Program-made: the position numbers and the translations under genes
Shown here: positions 49,401-62,300 of the stretch, in pieces
How positions within the stretch are numbered: position 1 is the stretch's first letter
Layout: every line of letters starts with the position of its first letter
Notes under the pieces: model-generated
The model's input: the letters and a program-made list of their open reading frames with translations, nothing else
The model's database searches: none
Told to the model about the DNA's origin: nothing
Assembly (NCBI GenBank): GCA_002914845.1
Contig: JXTC01000094.1
Location: forward strand, 409,419-473,418
From: Trema orientale
Taxonomy: Eukaryota; Streptophyta; Magnoliopsida; Rosales; Cannabaceae
Direction: 5' to 3'
Length of the DNA stretch: 64,000 nucleotides

Positions 49401-52400
49401 CGTTGTCAAGCTTCCAGTGTTTTACAAGCAGAGGGACCTCCAGTTCCACCCTGCTTGGATATATGCTCTTCCGACATGGCTTCTCAAGATCCCTATTACT
49501 TTTCTAGAAGTAGCAGTTTGGGTGTTTATTACATACTATTCAATGGGATTGGACCCAAATGTTGGAAGGTAGACAATAAAAAACTGCGACTTGGACTTTT
49601 GAATGTCTGATTTTCATGCTTTTAATTTTCATTTCAACACTTTGCTTCATTTGTATGTTTTTGCAGGTTGTTTAAGCAATTTCTTGTGCTCATATTGGTG
49701 AATCAGATGGCCTCTGCGCTGTTCCGAGCAACTGCAGCTATGAGTAGGAACATGATTGTAGCCAACACGCTGGGGTCGTTTGTGGTGCTCTTGCTTTCTG
49801 CATTGGGTGGTTTCGTGTTGTCAAGAGGTGCAGTGGATAAAGTCGTTCAGAGAGAACCATTATTTCGTATCGTTTTTACTATAATGCTTTTCGTTTAAAG
49901 GCAATGATTCTTTTGTTTATATGCTTTTATTATGCAAACAGAGGACATTAAGGACTGGTGGATTTGGGGCTTCTGGACGTCGCCTATGATGTACGGTCAA
50001 ACAGCAATTCTAGTTAACGAGTTCCTTGGAGAAAAATGGAGACATGTAAGTTTCTTCAAACTTATTGTTATGGAAGTTTTAGATTTCAGGTTTGTGAAAC
50101 AGTCATCTAATAAGATTGAGGTTCTACTCATTGTTTCTAATAGGTTGTACCAAACTCAACTGAAGCTCTTGGAATTCAAGTTCTAAAAAGCCGAGGCTTC
50201 TTTACTGAAGCATATTGGTATTGGCTTGGTTCGGGGGTGCTAATTGGATTCATTGTTCTTTTCAACGTTTCGTACGCTTTAGCTCTCACTTACCTCAACC
50301 GTGAGTTTCCATTTTTTTGATAAACCAAACAAAATCTCTAAAAAATTACTAGTTAAAGAAAAAAAAAATGTCATGTACTAATTCCACACAATTGATTATG
50401 AAGCATTTGAGAAGGCCCAAGCTGTTAAGTCAGAAGATCCTCAGAGCAGTATTCAAGATGGCAGAGCAGGGGAGGCCATTGAAATGCATCAAAGAGCAAA
50501 CAGACCAAGCCACCACAGTCAGAACATGGGTGAAAGTCAGAATAAGAAGAAAGGAATGATTCTTCCATTTGAGCCGCATTCCATCAGTTTTAATGATGTT
50601 ATGTACTCGGTGGACATGCCACAAGTGAGTTATAAACCTGATGATGTTATTTGAATTATGAAATGAACTTAAAAGTTCACTACCCAGTTTTCTTTAGTAC
50701 ATATAATTAGTTCCAAAACGGAGTACTATCAAAAATATTGAAGCTTTGAATTTTTCGAACTTGAATCTACAGGAAATGAAGAATCAAGGTGTTGTAGAGG
50801 ATAAATTGGTTCTACTTAAGGGCGTTAGTGGCAGTTTCAGGCCTGGTGTCTTGACGGCACTTATGGGAGTTAGTGGAGCTGGGAAAACCACTCTGATGGA
50901 TGTGCTTGCCGGTAGAAAAACTGGCGGATATATTGAAGGCGATATTAGAATTTCTGGTTACCCAAAGAAGCAAGAAACGTTTGCTCGAATTTCGGGGTAC
51001 TGTGAGCAAAACGACATCCACTCACCCCATGTTACGGTTTATGAGTCCTTGGTCTTCTCAGCATGGCTTCGTTTACCCGCTGAAGTTGATTCCGAAACCA
51101 GAAAGGTTGGTGCCTTAAATGGACCTGTGTTTAGGCCTTAAATTTTGAACATAGGCAAGCTTAGTGGCTGAACTATGCTTAAATTTTGCTTATCTCTTAT
51201 GAACTTGAACTTGTTAACTATTTGTTCAGTTCAACATTATTCTAGCAATTAAATAAGGTCGAATAAGCTAACAAATATTTCTGTTATCATTTTTAATATG
51301 TTGATAGATGTTCATTGAGGAAGTGGTGGAGCTCGTGGAACTCGGTCCACTGAGACAAGCACTAGTTGGATTGCCTGGAGTCAACGGTCTCTCAACAGAG
51401 CAGCGAAAAAGGTTGACTATAGCCGTTGAGCTGGTGGCGAATCCTTCTATAATATTCATGGACGAGCCAACTTCAGGGCTAGATGCCAGAGCCGCGGCAA
51501 TCGTCATGAGAACAGTTAGAAACACAGTGGATACCGGCAGAACAGTCGTGTGCACAATTCATCAGCCAAGTATCGATATCTTTGAAGCCTTTGATGAGGT
51601 AAGAAGTTAAGGCTTAATGTTTGGGAATCCTCCAATGTGTTAAATTTCTTGTTGAATCTTTCCAAATTACTAATTAAAATGTGTTGTTCTTGCAGCTGTT
51701 CCTTATGAAGAGAGGCGGTGAAGAGATATACGTGGGCCCATTGGGTCGCAATTCTTGCCATCTAATCAACTATTTTGAGGTAGGACTAGATTCCTGTTCT
51801 GTTTGAACTTGAGTTCGTTTTGAGCCTTTTGTAAGGTAATACTTCCTTTCTTGCTAATATGGATACGAATATGGTTTTATGAAGGCTATTGAAGGTATCA
51901 AAAAAATCAAAGATGGCTATAATCCTGCAACTTGGATGTTGGAAATGTCGAGTTCCGCCCAAGAATTAGCTTTGGGGGTTGATTTTGCTGACATTTTTAA
52001 GAATTCGGAGCTGTACAGGTTAGTTTAAAACCTCATATTTCTTACCCTGCAATATTTTCAACTCGATCTATTTGTCTAGCTAAGATCGGAATACTTTAAT
52101 ATTTGTTGCCACTTCAGGAGAAACAAAGGACTTATTAGAGAACTCAGCACTCCAGCTCCTGGTTCAAAGGATCTTCATTTCCCTACTCAACACTCCCGGT
52201 CCTTTTTCACGCAATGCATGGCTTGCTTGTGGAAACAACGGTGGTCTTACTGGCGAAATCCACCTTACACGGCTGTGAAATTCATTTTCACCGTTGTCAT
52301 AGCCTTGATGTTTGGATCAATGTTTTGGGACCTGGGATCAAAAAGGTAAGTCATAAGTTTAAATGAAATTAGTGCATGATTCTATGATCATCATGCTTCC

Positions 52401-53461
52401 GTGGTATCTAAGAATTACTTCCTACAAAATGCAGGACAAAACAACAAGATCTCTTTAATGCAATGGGATCTATGTATGCTGCCACTTTCTTCATTGGGGT
52501 GAAAAATGCTTCATCCGTACAACCAGTAATTGCCATAGAAAGAACAGTCTTTTATAGAGAAAAAGCCGCAGGAATGTATTCGGCTTTTCCCTATACATTT
52601 GGACAGGTAACAGTACACTTATTACCTTCATCTCAAGTACTCTCCCATACGAATTATACTCTTCCATATATACAAACTATACATTATATATAATTTCATT
52701 TTTGATTTCTTGTCCATGCATGTACATGCAGGTGGTGGTTGAGATCCCATATGTTTTCTTTCAAACTATAGTTTATTGCCTCATTGTATATTCTATGATC
52801 GGCTTCGAATGGACTGCGGTAAAGTTCTTTTGGTATCTGTTTTTCACTTTCTTCGCAATGCTCTACTTCACCTTCTATGGCATGATGACTGTGGCAATCA
52901 CTCCCAACTATCATATTGCTGCCATTGTTTCCTCTGCCTTCTATGGAATGTGGAACCTTTTCTCTGGATTTGTCGTCCCTCACACGGTAAGCCTTTTGTT
53001 TTTTTTTTTGGTTAAATTTTATGATGAAATTTGTACGTAAACTGACTTAAATAGGATTCGAACCCTCTTTTTCCCTCCCCCCACACACACACATGTGATC
53101 AACTCTGTTTCATAATCTTTTGATTGGTTGAAAAACAAGTTGGGAATAGTCCAAGTTATGTTATGTTCCTAATATTTTGCTCTTGGCCAAACAATAGAGG
53201 ATGCCAATATGGTGGAGGTGGTACTACTGGATATGCCCAGTTGCATGGACCTTGTACGGGCTGTTGGCATCACAGTACGGAGACGTAAAAGAAGTAGTCA
53301 ATGCTAACACAGGCGAAACGGTAGAAGAATTTTTGAGACGCTATCTCGGATTCAAGCATGATTTCTTGGGAGTTGTTGCGGTCGTCAATGTTTCTTTTGC
53401 GGTAGTCTTTGGATTTATCTTTGCCTTTTCTATTAAGGCCTTCAATTTTCAGAAGCGTTAG
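46461..53461 (+). CDS. PDR gene 2: full-size ABCG transporter, 1435 aa
   Basis: Closest to gene 1, with the same 23-exon layout: 46461-46786, 46951-47071, 47177-47265, 47418-47502, 47699-47858, 47966-48042, 48130-48183, 48269-48359, 48459-48760, 48880-49161, 49252-49568, 49667-49827, 49942-50045, 50144-50300, 50404-50624, 50773-51105, 51308-51598, 51696-51779, 51885-52018, 52118-52345, 52435-52606, 52732-52986, 53198-53461. All introns are GT-AG and all phases join. NBD1: GPPSSGKTT (Lys191), [23 protein letters not shown]2: GVSGAGKTT (Lys887), [22 protein letters not shown]-loop His1045. The ATG at 46461 is chosen; two codons earlier an in-frame TTG is not a plausible start. All core ATPase residues are present, so it should be active. 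The substrate cannot be deduced. Confidence 0.95.
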
Positions 53462-53603
53462 ATACAGACTTTTTTGTTTTTTTGTTGGTTTTCAATACTA
53501 TATTAGACATATCTTGCAATAGCCAGCCTGTAATATGTAATTGAGATTGCTCTTTGTTAAAATTTTTGTACTCAAAAAGTACTGGTTGTTTAAATTTTAA
53601 TCA

Positions 53604-53609
53604 AATAAA
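53604..53609 (+). terminator. Poly(A) signal of gene 2
   Basis: AATAAA in CAAATAAAGT, 143 bases after the stop, matching the gene 1 signal. Confidence 0.6.
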
Positions 53610-53639
53610 GTGTTTAAGTATTTGCTCTATTATTGAAGG

Positions 53640-54240
53640 CGATTTTGATATTGATATTGATTTTTTTTTTTTAATTTTTTAAGTTCGTCAAGTTCCCTGT
53701 CTTAATCATTAACACGAACTTCTTAATGAGAAATTAAGAAGTGAAGATAATGAATTTTGGGTGAAGTGACTTACTGTTAGGTTCAGAATAAAATCAAGCA
53801 AGGCCCCGCGTTGAAATTATGCCTATTCGTCGTTGGTTTGAAAAAAGAAAAAAAAAAATAAACAAAAAATAGTACGTTGAACTTTCTCCAGTCATCTTAG
53901 TGCATTGTTCCTCACGTCCGAATCTGACGTTGTTTTGACCATAATTTTGGTTAGTGAACCCAATTATGACGGTGTGCAATCTAAAAATACGAATGATTTC
54001 CCCTTTCTACTGCAAAAAATGTGTGAAGCTTTGGCAAACGTGGGACACTGGGTTGCAGCCCTCTTCGTCGAAGTGCAGGTTGGTGTCGGGTTACCTTATA
54101 TCTAGGTTTTGGGGAAATATAAATATGGGTTTTTGGAAAAGAGGAAGAAGATGAGAAATGATAATTCAGTTTTTGATTCCTTCTCATTCCTCGTCAAAAC
54201 CTTTTCCTTTTCTATTGGTTAAAGATTAATAAACGTGCCC
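53640..54240. other. Intergenic, nothing recognised
   Basis: T-rich then mixed sequence. The overlapping ORFs at 53905-54187 on both strands show no family signal. Confidence 0.45.
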
Positions 54241-54254
54241 TAAGAGTTTTTATT

Positions 54255-55085
54255 TTGCAGCATATGAATGTGAATCATATTTTGCAGTATCTAAAGGGCC
54301 CTTACAGAGAAGTTATACGGATGCGTAATAATGGACACAACTCAATATCTGCCCATGCTGGTGTCTTGGACTCTTGGGTTGGTTGTCCATTTGAACAAAA
54401 ATCCATATCTAGATGTTGTACTTTTGTTGGTTTTAACTTGTTAACACGAAAAATTTAAAAGCAGGAATGTTGTTGCTCGATCAATTGTAGAGGCCATGCA
54501 ATGGCTTCCATAACCAGTGAGATTATTTGGCTATAGCTTTGTTGAAAGATTTCGGGCTTGCCTCTTCTGAATCAGCCAAGCTGTTTTGTGATAACGAAGC
54601 TGCAATATACATCGCCTCCAATCTAGTCTTTCACGAAAGAACAAATCATATTAGGGAGGATTGTCATTTCATTCGAGGAAAAGTTCTTGCTAATGTTGTC
54701 CTCATGTTCTTAGTGATTAACAACAACAACAACTAGCTGATATTTTCACAAAGGGCCTACAACCAGCGTAGTTTCCAGAAATATTGTCCAAATTGAGCTC
54801 AATTGACACTTTCGCACCAACTTGACGGAGTGGTGGTGAGAAGGAAGCCTCTCACACTTTCCTATGAGGCTTTATAAGGCTTTGGATTTCTAGGTGCATG
54901 GAACGGGAATGGTTTCTAGGTGCATGTATGGGAATATGGTCCAGTGTGTTGATTTCCTACGTGAGAGCTTTTATGGGACTATTATTACGTCTATTACTTT
55001 CAATTTATTTGGTTCCACCTGTGCTCTCTATATATACACCTTCATGTAAAAACAAAAATCCTCTCTTCTCTCCATGCAGTAGGAT
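54255..55085 (+). mobile_element. Copia retrotransposon remnant: RNase H end and part of the LTR
   Basis: Decayed coding matches the copia RNase H domain: ILQYLKGP, then CTFVGFNLLT, LLKDFGLASSESAKLFCDNEAA (54540-54600), ASNLVFHERTNHI and DCHFIRGKVLA, then LADIFTKGLQPA at about 54735-54770 and a stop near 54824. Frameshifts separate the parts. After a purine-rich spot (GACGGAGTGGTGGTGAGAAGG) comes LTR-like DNA with TATATATACACC at 55029 and a CT-rich start region. It is a different family from the element at 1-6173. Confidence 0.75.
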
Positions 55086-55149
55086 ACTACTCTGGCAATC
55101 GAAGCACGTAATTTCGCTTGTTCACCCATTTTTTATTTCCTTCTATGTT

Positions 55150-55190
55150 GTACAACCATATATGGAAAATCGTGGATGATAAGGTATAAT
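55150..55190 (+). promoter_or_regulatory. Distal conserved block upstream of gene 3
   Basis: TATATGGAAAATCGTGGATGAT matches blocks near 25675 (gene 1 side) and 44770 (gene 2 side). It is conserved upstream DNA from the gene duplication; function unknown. Confidence 0.4.
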
Positions 55191-55671
55191 TTTATTAATT
55201 GCCATATCTTTCTTATTTTTTCCTAGTTGAACTATATATGAATCTTTTTGTCCTATTTGGTTGTGATCATTTATATAAGGACAGACTATTATTGGTTACA
55301 AATGTAACCTCATATACTTTTTTTTCTTTTGTCAAAAATATTCTTTTCTTTTTGATAGAAATATTGTAACCTCCTACAGTCTCTTAAATGTTTTTAAAAT
55401 GCTTTTTTTTCCTCTTTCGTTCTTTTCCTTCTCTCGATTGGAATGTTAACTTTGTTTGTGTGCGTCTTTTTTTTTTTAAATTAAAAATAAGACATTATAT
55501 GATTCAGTACGTATAACCTATGTCATTACAGCACTATGTCATTACAGCATAAGTGCTAATGATATACGAACATGTATAATTTTGACGTCCCCCTAGCTCT
55601 TTTTTTTCCTAAATTAAATGTATGGTAATAGTTTTGGCACAAAAATGAGCAGGTTAAAATTAAGAGCAATG

Positions 55672-55830
55672 CTATAAAGGCACTAGTACTACTATAACGG
55701 CGTGTCTGTTTATTTATCTGTCACTGTATAATTCTAATTAATAAACTAGATCTCACATGGTTTCACTCGAATTATATTTATGATTAGCCAATAACAAACT
55801 GACACATGTGGAATGGTTACAACTGATGCA
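55672..55830. mobile_element. Relative of Mutator-type MITE 2, degenerate
   Basis: It starts GAGCAATGCTATAAAGGCAC, like the end of the MITE at 26994, and further in has GTGTCTGTTT and GATTAGCCAATAACAAACTGACAC, as that MITE has in mirrored order. The right end is eroded. Confidence 0.4.
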
Positions 55831-55954
55831 AATTTAATTTTTGAAAAGTGTGAGAATAAATATACCGCATATAAAAGTCAAATATTTCCGTAAATGTAAA
55901 CTGAGCACAAAGAGTAACATCAACATAACTTCTGGGGTTAAAATTCCTTACTAC

Positions 55955-56379
55955 GGACTACCCAGTTCTAGAAGCTTTTTCCTGTCGCTAATTTCCCTAT
56001 AAACATATATCTTTTGAGGAGTTTTAATTAATTCTTTCGAAAAATGAAAATCATCCTTGTTTTGATCAGTTTCCTGGATTTTCCCATTTTGGGCACGCGT
56101 ACGTAGCAGCCAAAATGTACAGCCATTTTGCCTTTTTCATTTTGGTTTCCATGTAATAAATAGATAGCCTTAGAGGAGTTTTACTTAATCCAGCAACAAT
56201 TCTTGGAGAAAAAGATATCTGTGTTTTGGTTGTTGGAGTGTAGACTTACACTGCCATCCACTATATATTTATATATATATATATATACACGTATATTAGA
56301 TTAAACATAGGTTCAAAGCCCTTAAAAGGAGAAAAATTTCTCAGTTTTGCTAGGCTTTTAATATCTGTTTTGGTTCGAA
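55955..56379 (+). promoter_or_regulatory. Promoter and leader of PDR gene 3
   Basis: Module A CCCAGTTCTAGAAGCTTTTTCC at 55961 with TATAAACATATATC at 55999; no G-box here. Module B (TTTTGCCTTTTTCATTTTGG...TAATAAATAGATAGCC, 56125-56170) lacks the TTCTAGAAGC word. The leader has CTTACACTGCCATCCACTATATA at 56244 and a TA microsatellite. Confidence 0.55.
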
Positions 56380-59300
56380 ATGGAGATGGGCAACGTCGAT
56401 AGAGGCGGTATTACTAGTTCTTCATTAAGGAGGAACAACAATATGGAGATTATCTCAAGGTCTTCAAGGGAAGAAGATGATGAAGATGCTCTTAGATGGG
56501 CTGCTCTTGAAAAGCTACCTACTTACTCTAGTTTGAGAAAAGGCGTTCTCACTACTTCGAAAGGAGAAGCAAGTGAGGTTGGTATACATAATCTTGGACT
56601 TAAAGAAGCGAAAGACTTGCTTGAGAGGTTGGTTAGAGTTGCAGAAGAAGATAACGAGAGATTCTTATTGAAGCTCCGAAATCGTATTGATAGGTACATT
56701 CTTTCATTTTCTTGACATTCTTTTTCAACTTTCTTGGTAGCCAAACATTGGAGGCTAATTTATTTATTTATTTATTTTTTCGGGATGTAATTTTTGCGTA
56801 TATTTGAAAAAAAAAATTCAGGGTTGGAGTTGATCTTCCTACTGTAGAAGTGCGATTCGAACATGTTAACGTGGAGGCAGAGGCTTATGTAGGAAGCAGG
56901 GATTTGCCTTCACTCATTAACTTCTTCAGTAATATACTCAAGGTAATTAAATTTACACCTCCCACTAAATTTTACAATATCAACATTAATATTCTTCTTC
57001 TAACAATTTTATATTATTGTTCCTTGTTTTTTAAGAGCCTCTTGGTTTTTCTGCCAATTTTTAAAACCAAAAAGCAACATCTGACCATCCTCCAAGATGT
57101 TAGTGGAGTCATAAAGCCAGGAAGGTGAGTCAAATTAAATTTTATTTTATATGAATATGATTTTTCCAAGAATTTTAATTATTTCATTTCCGAGTCCCAA
57201 CCATGATGATATATTGTCCTTCTTTTGTATAAATTTACCGTGGAATTTTTAGAATGACATTGCTTTTGGGTCCTCCAAGTTCCGGCAAGACCACACTTCT
57301 ATTGGCTTTGGCAGGAAGGCTTGCCTCAAATTTGAAGGTAAAAAAAATATAGGAACAAATATTATATTGCTTCCGTCTGATTAATCTAAGAAATTATAAA
57401 AATCTCTGCTTCAGGTTTCTGGGAACGTGACTTATAATGGTCATGGTGTGAACGAGTTTGTACCACAGAGAACTGCTGCCTATATTAGCCAACATGATGT
57501 GCATTTTGGAAAAATGACTATAAGGGAAACATTGGCCTTCTCTGCTAGATGCCAAGGAGTTGGATCGCGTTACGGTAGATTAATTTCTATATTAATTTGT
57601 TTTCAACAAAAAAAGTTAACTATATATTACATATGTTGTGCTAACAAAGAAGATGATGTTCACTTTTTTTTTCTTGGGTGTACGGATATTGACAGATATG
57701 CTTGCTGAATTGTCTAAAAGAGAGAAAGAAGTTAATATCGAACCTGATCCAGACATTGACGTGTTTATTATGAAGGTTAGCTCTAATTTAACTCAAAAAA
57801 ATGTTCTATCATTGATCTATGCTTTTCTTTTAAAAGTCGTGAGATTAATTTGTAGGCTGTGGCATTGGAAGGCCGAGAGATCGGTGTGGTGACAGATTAT
57901 GTACTAAAGGTGAGTTCTGGACTAGAGTTTTTCTTCAAAGTAATTAGACAATTTCCATCAAAACATTATTTAAGCAATCAACACTACATGAATTACAGGT
58001 TCTGGGTTTGGAAGTATGCTCCGATACGATGGTTGGAGATGAGATGTTAAAGGGTATCTCTGGAGGACAGAGGAAGCGTCTCACAATTGGTATGAAAACA
58101 TAGGCCTTGCTTGACAGTGTACATTTTTTTATTTTGCGTTAATTTAGGCTAAGATGTTAAGAATGTCTCCGCATTTTACTTCATTTTTTAGAACGAAACA
58201 CAAAAAAGGTTTCTACAAAAGCATTTTTCTTTGCTCTCTCTCTCTCTCTCTCCTTTTTTTTTTTCAATGTGCAAAAGTAACTATTTTGATGGCAATAATT
58301 TCCAACAATTCAACCATAGGTGAGATACTTGTTGGGCCAGCCAAGGCGTTGTTCATAGATGAAATTTCTACTGGTTTGGACAGTTCAACTGCCTATCAAA
58401 TCGTGAACTCGCTGAAGCGATACGTCCACATCTTTGATGAAACCGCTGTCATATCTATGCTCCGGCCCGCACCTGAGACTTACGAACTTTTTGATGATAT
58501 CATACTCCTATCTGATGGCCAGATTGTGTATCAGGGTCCTCGTGAAAACGTGCTTGAGTTCTTTGAATCCACGGGTTTTAAATGTCCCGAGAGGAAAAGT
58601 GTAGCTGACTTTCTTCAAGAGGTAATTAATTTGAAGAGCTTTCTCTTGAAAGGGATTATAATGTAACGTTGGGTGTAATGCCATTTCTCTAATTCACAGG
58701 TAACATCAAGGAAAGATCAGGCTCAATATCGGACAAGTAAATATGAACCTTACAGGTTTGTCACTGTCAACGAATTTGCAGAGGCATTCCAATCATTCCA
58801 TATGGGACAGAAACTCAGGGATCATCTTTCAACTCCATTTGATAGGAGCAAGAACCATCCAGCTGCTTTGACAACTCAAAACTATGGTTTCAAACAGGAG
58901 CTCCTGAAAGCTTGCCTTTCAAGGGAATACTTGCTTATGAATAGAGACTCCTTTTCCTACATCTTCCAGCTTGCCAAAGTGGGTCTTTCATCTATGTTTT
59001 CAATTTGGTTTCCTTTTTCTTTTTTTCTTTTTTTTAATTTATATCAATGGTAGTTTAATTCATAATTTTTTATCAATGATTTTAGTTTACTTTTAATGCG
59101 GCGATTGTGGCCACACTCTTCATGAGAACAGAGATGCATCACAATACGGTGGATGATGGTTTAAGCTACCTTGGTCCTTTGTTCTTCAGCGTGGTGATAA
59201 GTTTGTTAAGTGGTTTGTCAGAACTTTCTATGACCATTGCCAAGCTTCCAGTGTTTTATAAGCAAAGGGACCTCCGATTCTACCCCAGCTGGGCATATGC

Positions 59301-62300
59301 ATTTTCAACATGGATTCTTAAGATCCCTATGACTTTTCTAGAGGTAGCGGTCTGGGTGTCCATTACATACTATTCAATTGGGTTTGATCCAAGTGTTGGA
59401 AGGTAAAATGAAAAAGATGTGCATTGAATCTTGAATGTCTATTTTCGAGCTTTAATTTTCTTTTCTAGCACTTGGGTTTTAATGGTACATTTTTGCAGGT
59501 TGTTTAGGCAGTTTCTTCTATTCATGCTTATTAATCAGATGGACTCTGCATTATTCCGGACCATTGCAGCTAATTGTAGGAACATGATCGTAGCCTACCC
59601 GTTGGGGTTGTTTGTGTTGCTCTTGCTTCTCGCATTGGGTGGTTCCTTGTTGTCTAGAGGTACAGTGGATGGAATACGTAAAATTTACTCAGAGAGAATC
59701 ATGTTTTGTGCCGTTTCATTATAATGCGTTATGATTAATGGCAATACTTGTTTCTTCTGTTCGCTTTTTTATGTCAACAGAGAATATCAAGAGTTGGTGG
59801 ATTTGGGGTTACTGGATGTCACCACTAATGTACGGTCAGACTGCGATTCTGGTGAACGAGTTCCTCGGAAAAAAATGGAGCCATGTAAGTTTCTTGAAAC
59901 TTATTGTTTTGAAAGGTTTATATTTCTGCTGCTTTGTGTAACAATGATTTCGTTTCTTTTTTTTTTTTTTTTTTTGAGCTTCTACTCATTGTTTCTAATA
60001 GGTTTTACCAAACTCATCAGAACCCCTTGGAATTGCAATCTTAAGATCCCGAGGGTTCTTTACTAACGCGTACTGGTGTTGGGTTGGTTTGGGGACATTG
60101 ATTGGATTCATTGTTCTCTTGAACATTCTGTACACTTTGTCTCTCACTTACCGCAACCGTGAGTATGTTCAACAAGAAAAAGTTTTCCATTTAAAGGGAA
60201 AAAAAGAAAAACAAAAAGCGAACTAATTTCATACAACTGATTGTGCAGCGATTGAGAAGGCACGAGCTATTAAATATAGAGATCCTCATAATGATACGCA
60301 AGAAAGCAGAGCAGGGGAAGCCATTGAAACGCAGCAAAGAGAAAATAGAACAAGCCACCACCATGCACAGAATATGGGTGAAAATCAGAATAAGAAGAGA
60401 GGAATGGCTCTTTCATTTGAGCCGCATTACATCAGTTTTGATGATGTTATTTACTCAGTGGACAGGCCACAGGTGAGTTAGTACAAATAAGATTATCAGA
60501 ATTCAGAAATCAAGTACACACTTCAATTTACTTTAATGCGCGCGATTAACTGCTTCAAAGGGAGAAAGGGTTAGTGAGAATGAAACTTCGAATATTTGAA
60601 CTTGAACTTGCAGGAAATGAAGAATCGCGGTGTCGCTGAAGACAAATTGGTTCTATTGAAGGGTGTCAGTGGTAGTTTTAGGCCTGGTGTCTTGACAGCA
60701 CTTGTGGGAGTCAGTGGAGATGGTAAAACAACTTTGATGGATGTCCTTGCCGGTAGAAAAATCGGCGGCTATATTGAGGGCGATATTAGAATTTCTGGCT
60801 ACCCAAAGCAGCAAGAAACGTTTGCTCGAATTTCTGGATATTGTGAGCAAAATGGCATCCACTCACCTCATGTCACTGTTTACGAGTCCTTGCTCTATTC
60901 AGCATGTCTTCGATTACCAGCTGAAGTTGATTCCGAAACCATAAAGGTAAAAGCTAGGCTGACCTCTGCTTAAGGTTTGTTTTATCTCTTAGTTGATGAA
61001 CTTGAACTCATCGACTTTTGGTTCGAGTCTAAAATTAGTTCTAGTAACTCCTTAAAGTTAGGCTCCATTTGGAGCATGGATTTTTAGAGAGAAAAAAAAA
61101 TTTCAAAAGTATTTTATTTTTTTTCGTTTGGATCCAAAGAAAAAATGATAAAAAAAATTTTCAAGAAAAACGAGAGTGCAATTTGATATCATATTTTAGT
61201 ATATAGAACTTTAACACATAATTAAAAAAGTCAATAATTTCAAAATAAAATTTTATAAAATTTTAGAAAAAATATATTTTTTCTTTCTTTTTTCTCGGCT
61301 TTTTCTCTGTAATTTTTTTCTCTCCAAAATCTAAGTTTCAAACAGAGCCTTAAAAATACTAACAATCTCTGATTGACAGATGTTCATTGAGGAAGTGATG
61401 GAGCTTGTGGAACTCACTCCTCAGAGAGAAGCACTAGTTGGATTGCCCGGGGTCAATGGTCTTTCAGCTGAGCAGCGTAAAAGGTTGACTATTGCGGTTG
61501 AGCTGGTGGCAAACCCTTCTATAATATTCATGGACGAGCCAACTTCAGGGCTCGATGCCAGAGCTGCCGCAGTTGTGATGACAGCAGTTAGGAACACAGT
61601 GGATACAGGAAGAACAGTTGTCTGTACAATTAATCAACCAAGTATTGACGTCTTTGAAGCCTTTGATGAGGTAAGAAATTGAGGCTTAACCATTTGTGGA
61701 TTCTCCATTCAAATTCCTAATTGAAACTTTTCTGATTTTTCTATTTAAAAACATGTTGCACTTGCAGATATTCTTTATGAAGAGTGGAGGAGAAGAGGTA
61801 TACGTGGGGCCATTAGGTCGTCGTTCTTGCCATCTAATCCACTATTTTGAGGTAGGAATAGATTCTGATCAGTTTTTCTATTTAAATTTGCTTTGAGCCT
61901 TTTTAAGGTAATACTTCCTTTCTCACTAATATAGATCATTTGAATGATGCTACCAAGGCTATTGAAGGTGTCAACAAAATCAAAGACGGTTATAATCCTG
62001 TAACTTGGATGTTGGAAGTAACGAGTTCGGCGCAGGAAATAGCTTTGGGGGTTGATTTTGCAATGGTTTACAAGAGTTCAGAACTATATAGGTCAGTTTA
62101 AGATCTTTTATTACCCACCACCCTGCAAAATTTCAAACAAATTTACGAAGAAAAAGTATGTAATATATGTTGACACTACTTCAGGAGAAACAAACGACTT
62201 ATAAGAGAGTTGAGCACTCCCGCTCCTGGTTCAAAAGATCTTCATTTCCGTACTCAATACCCTCGGCCGTTTTTCACTCAATGCAAGGTTTGCTTATGGA

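Noticed and set aside
61061..61349. Extra exon within intron 16 of gene 3
   Set aside because: The added length is fully explained by a MITE with TTA duplication; flanking exons join in phase without it.
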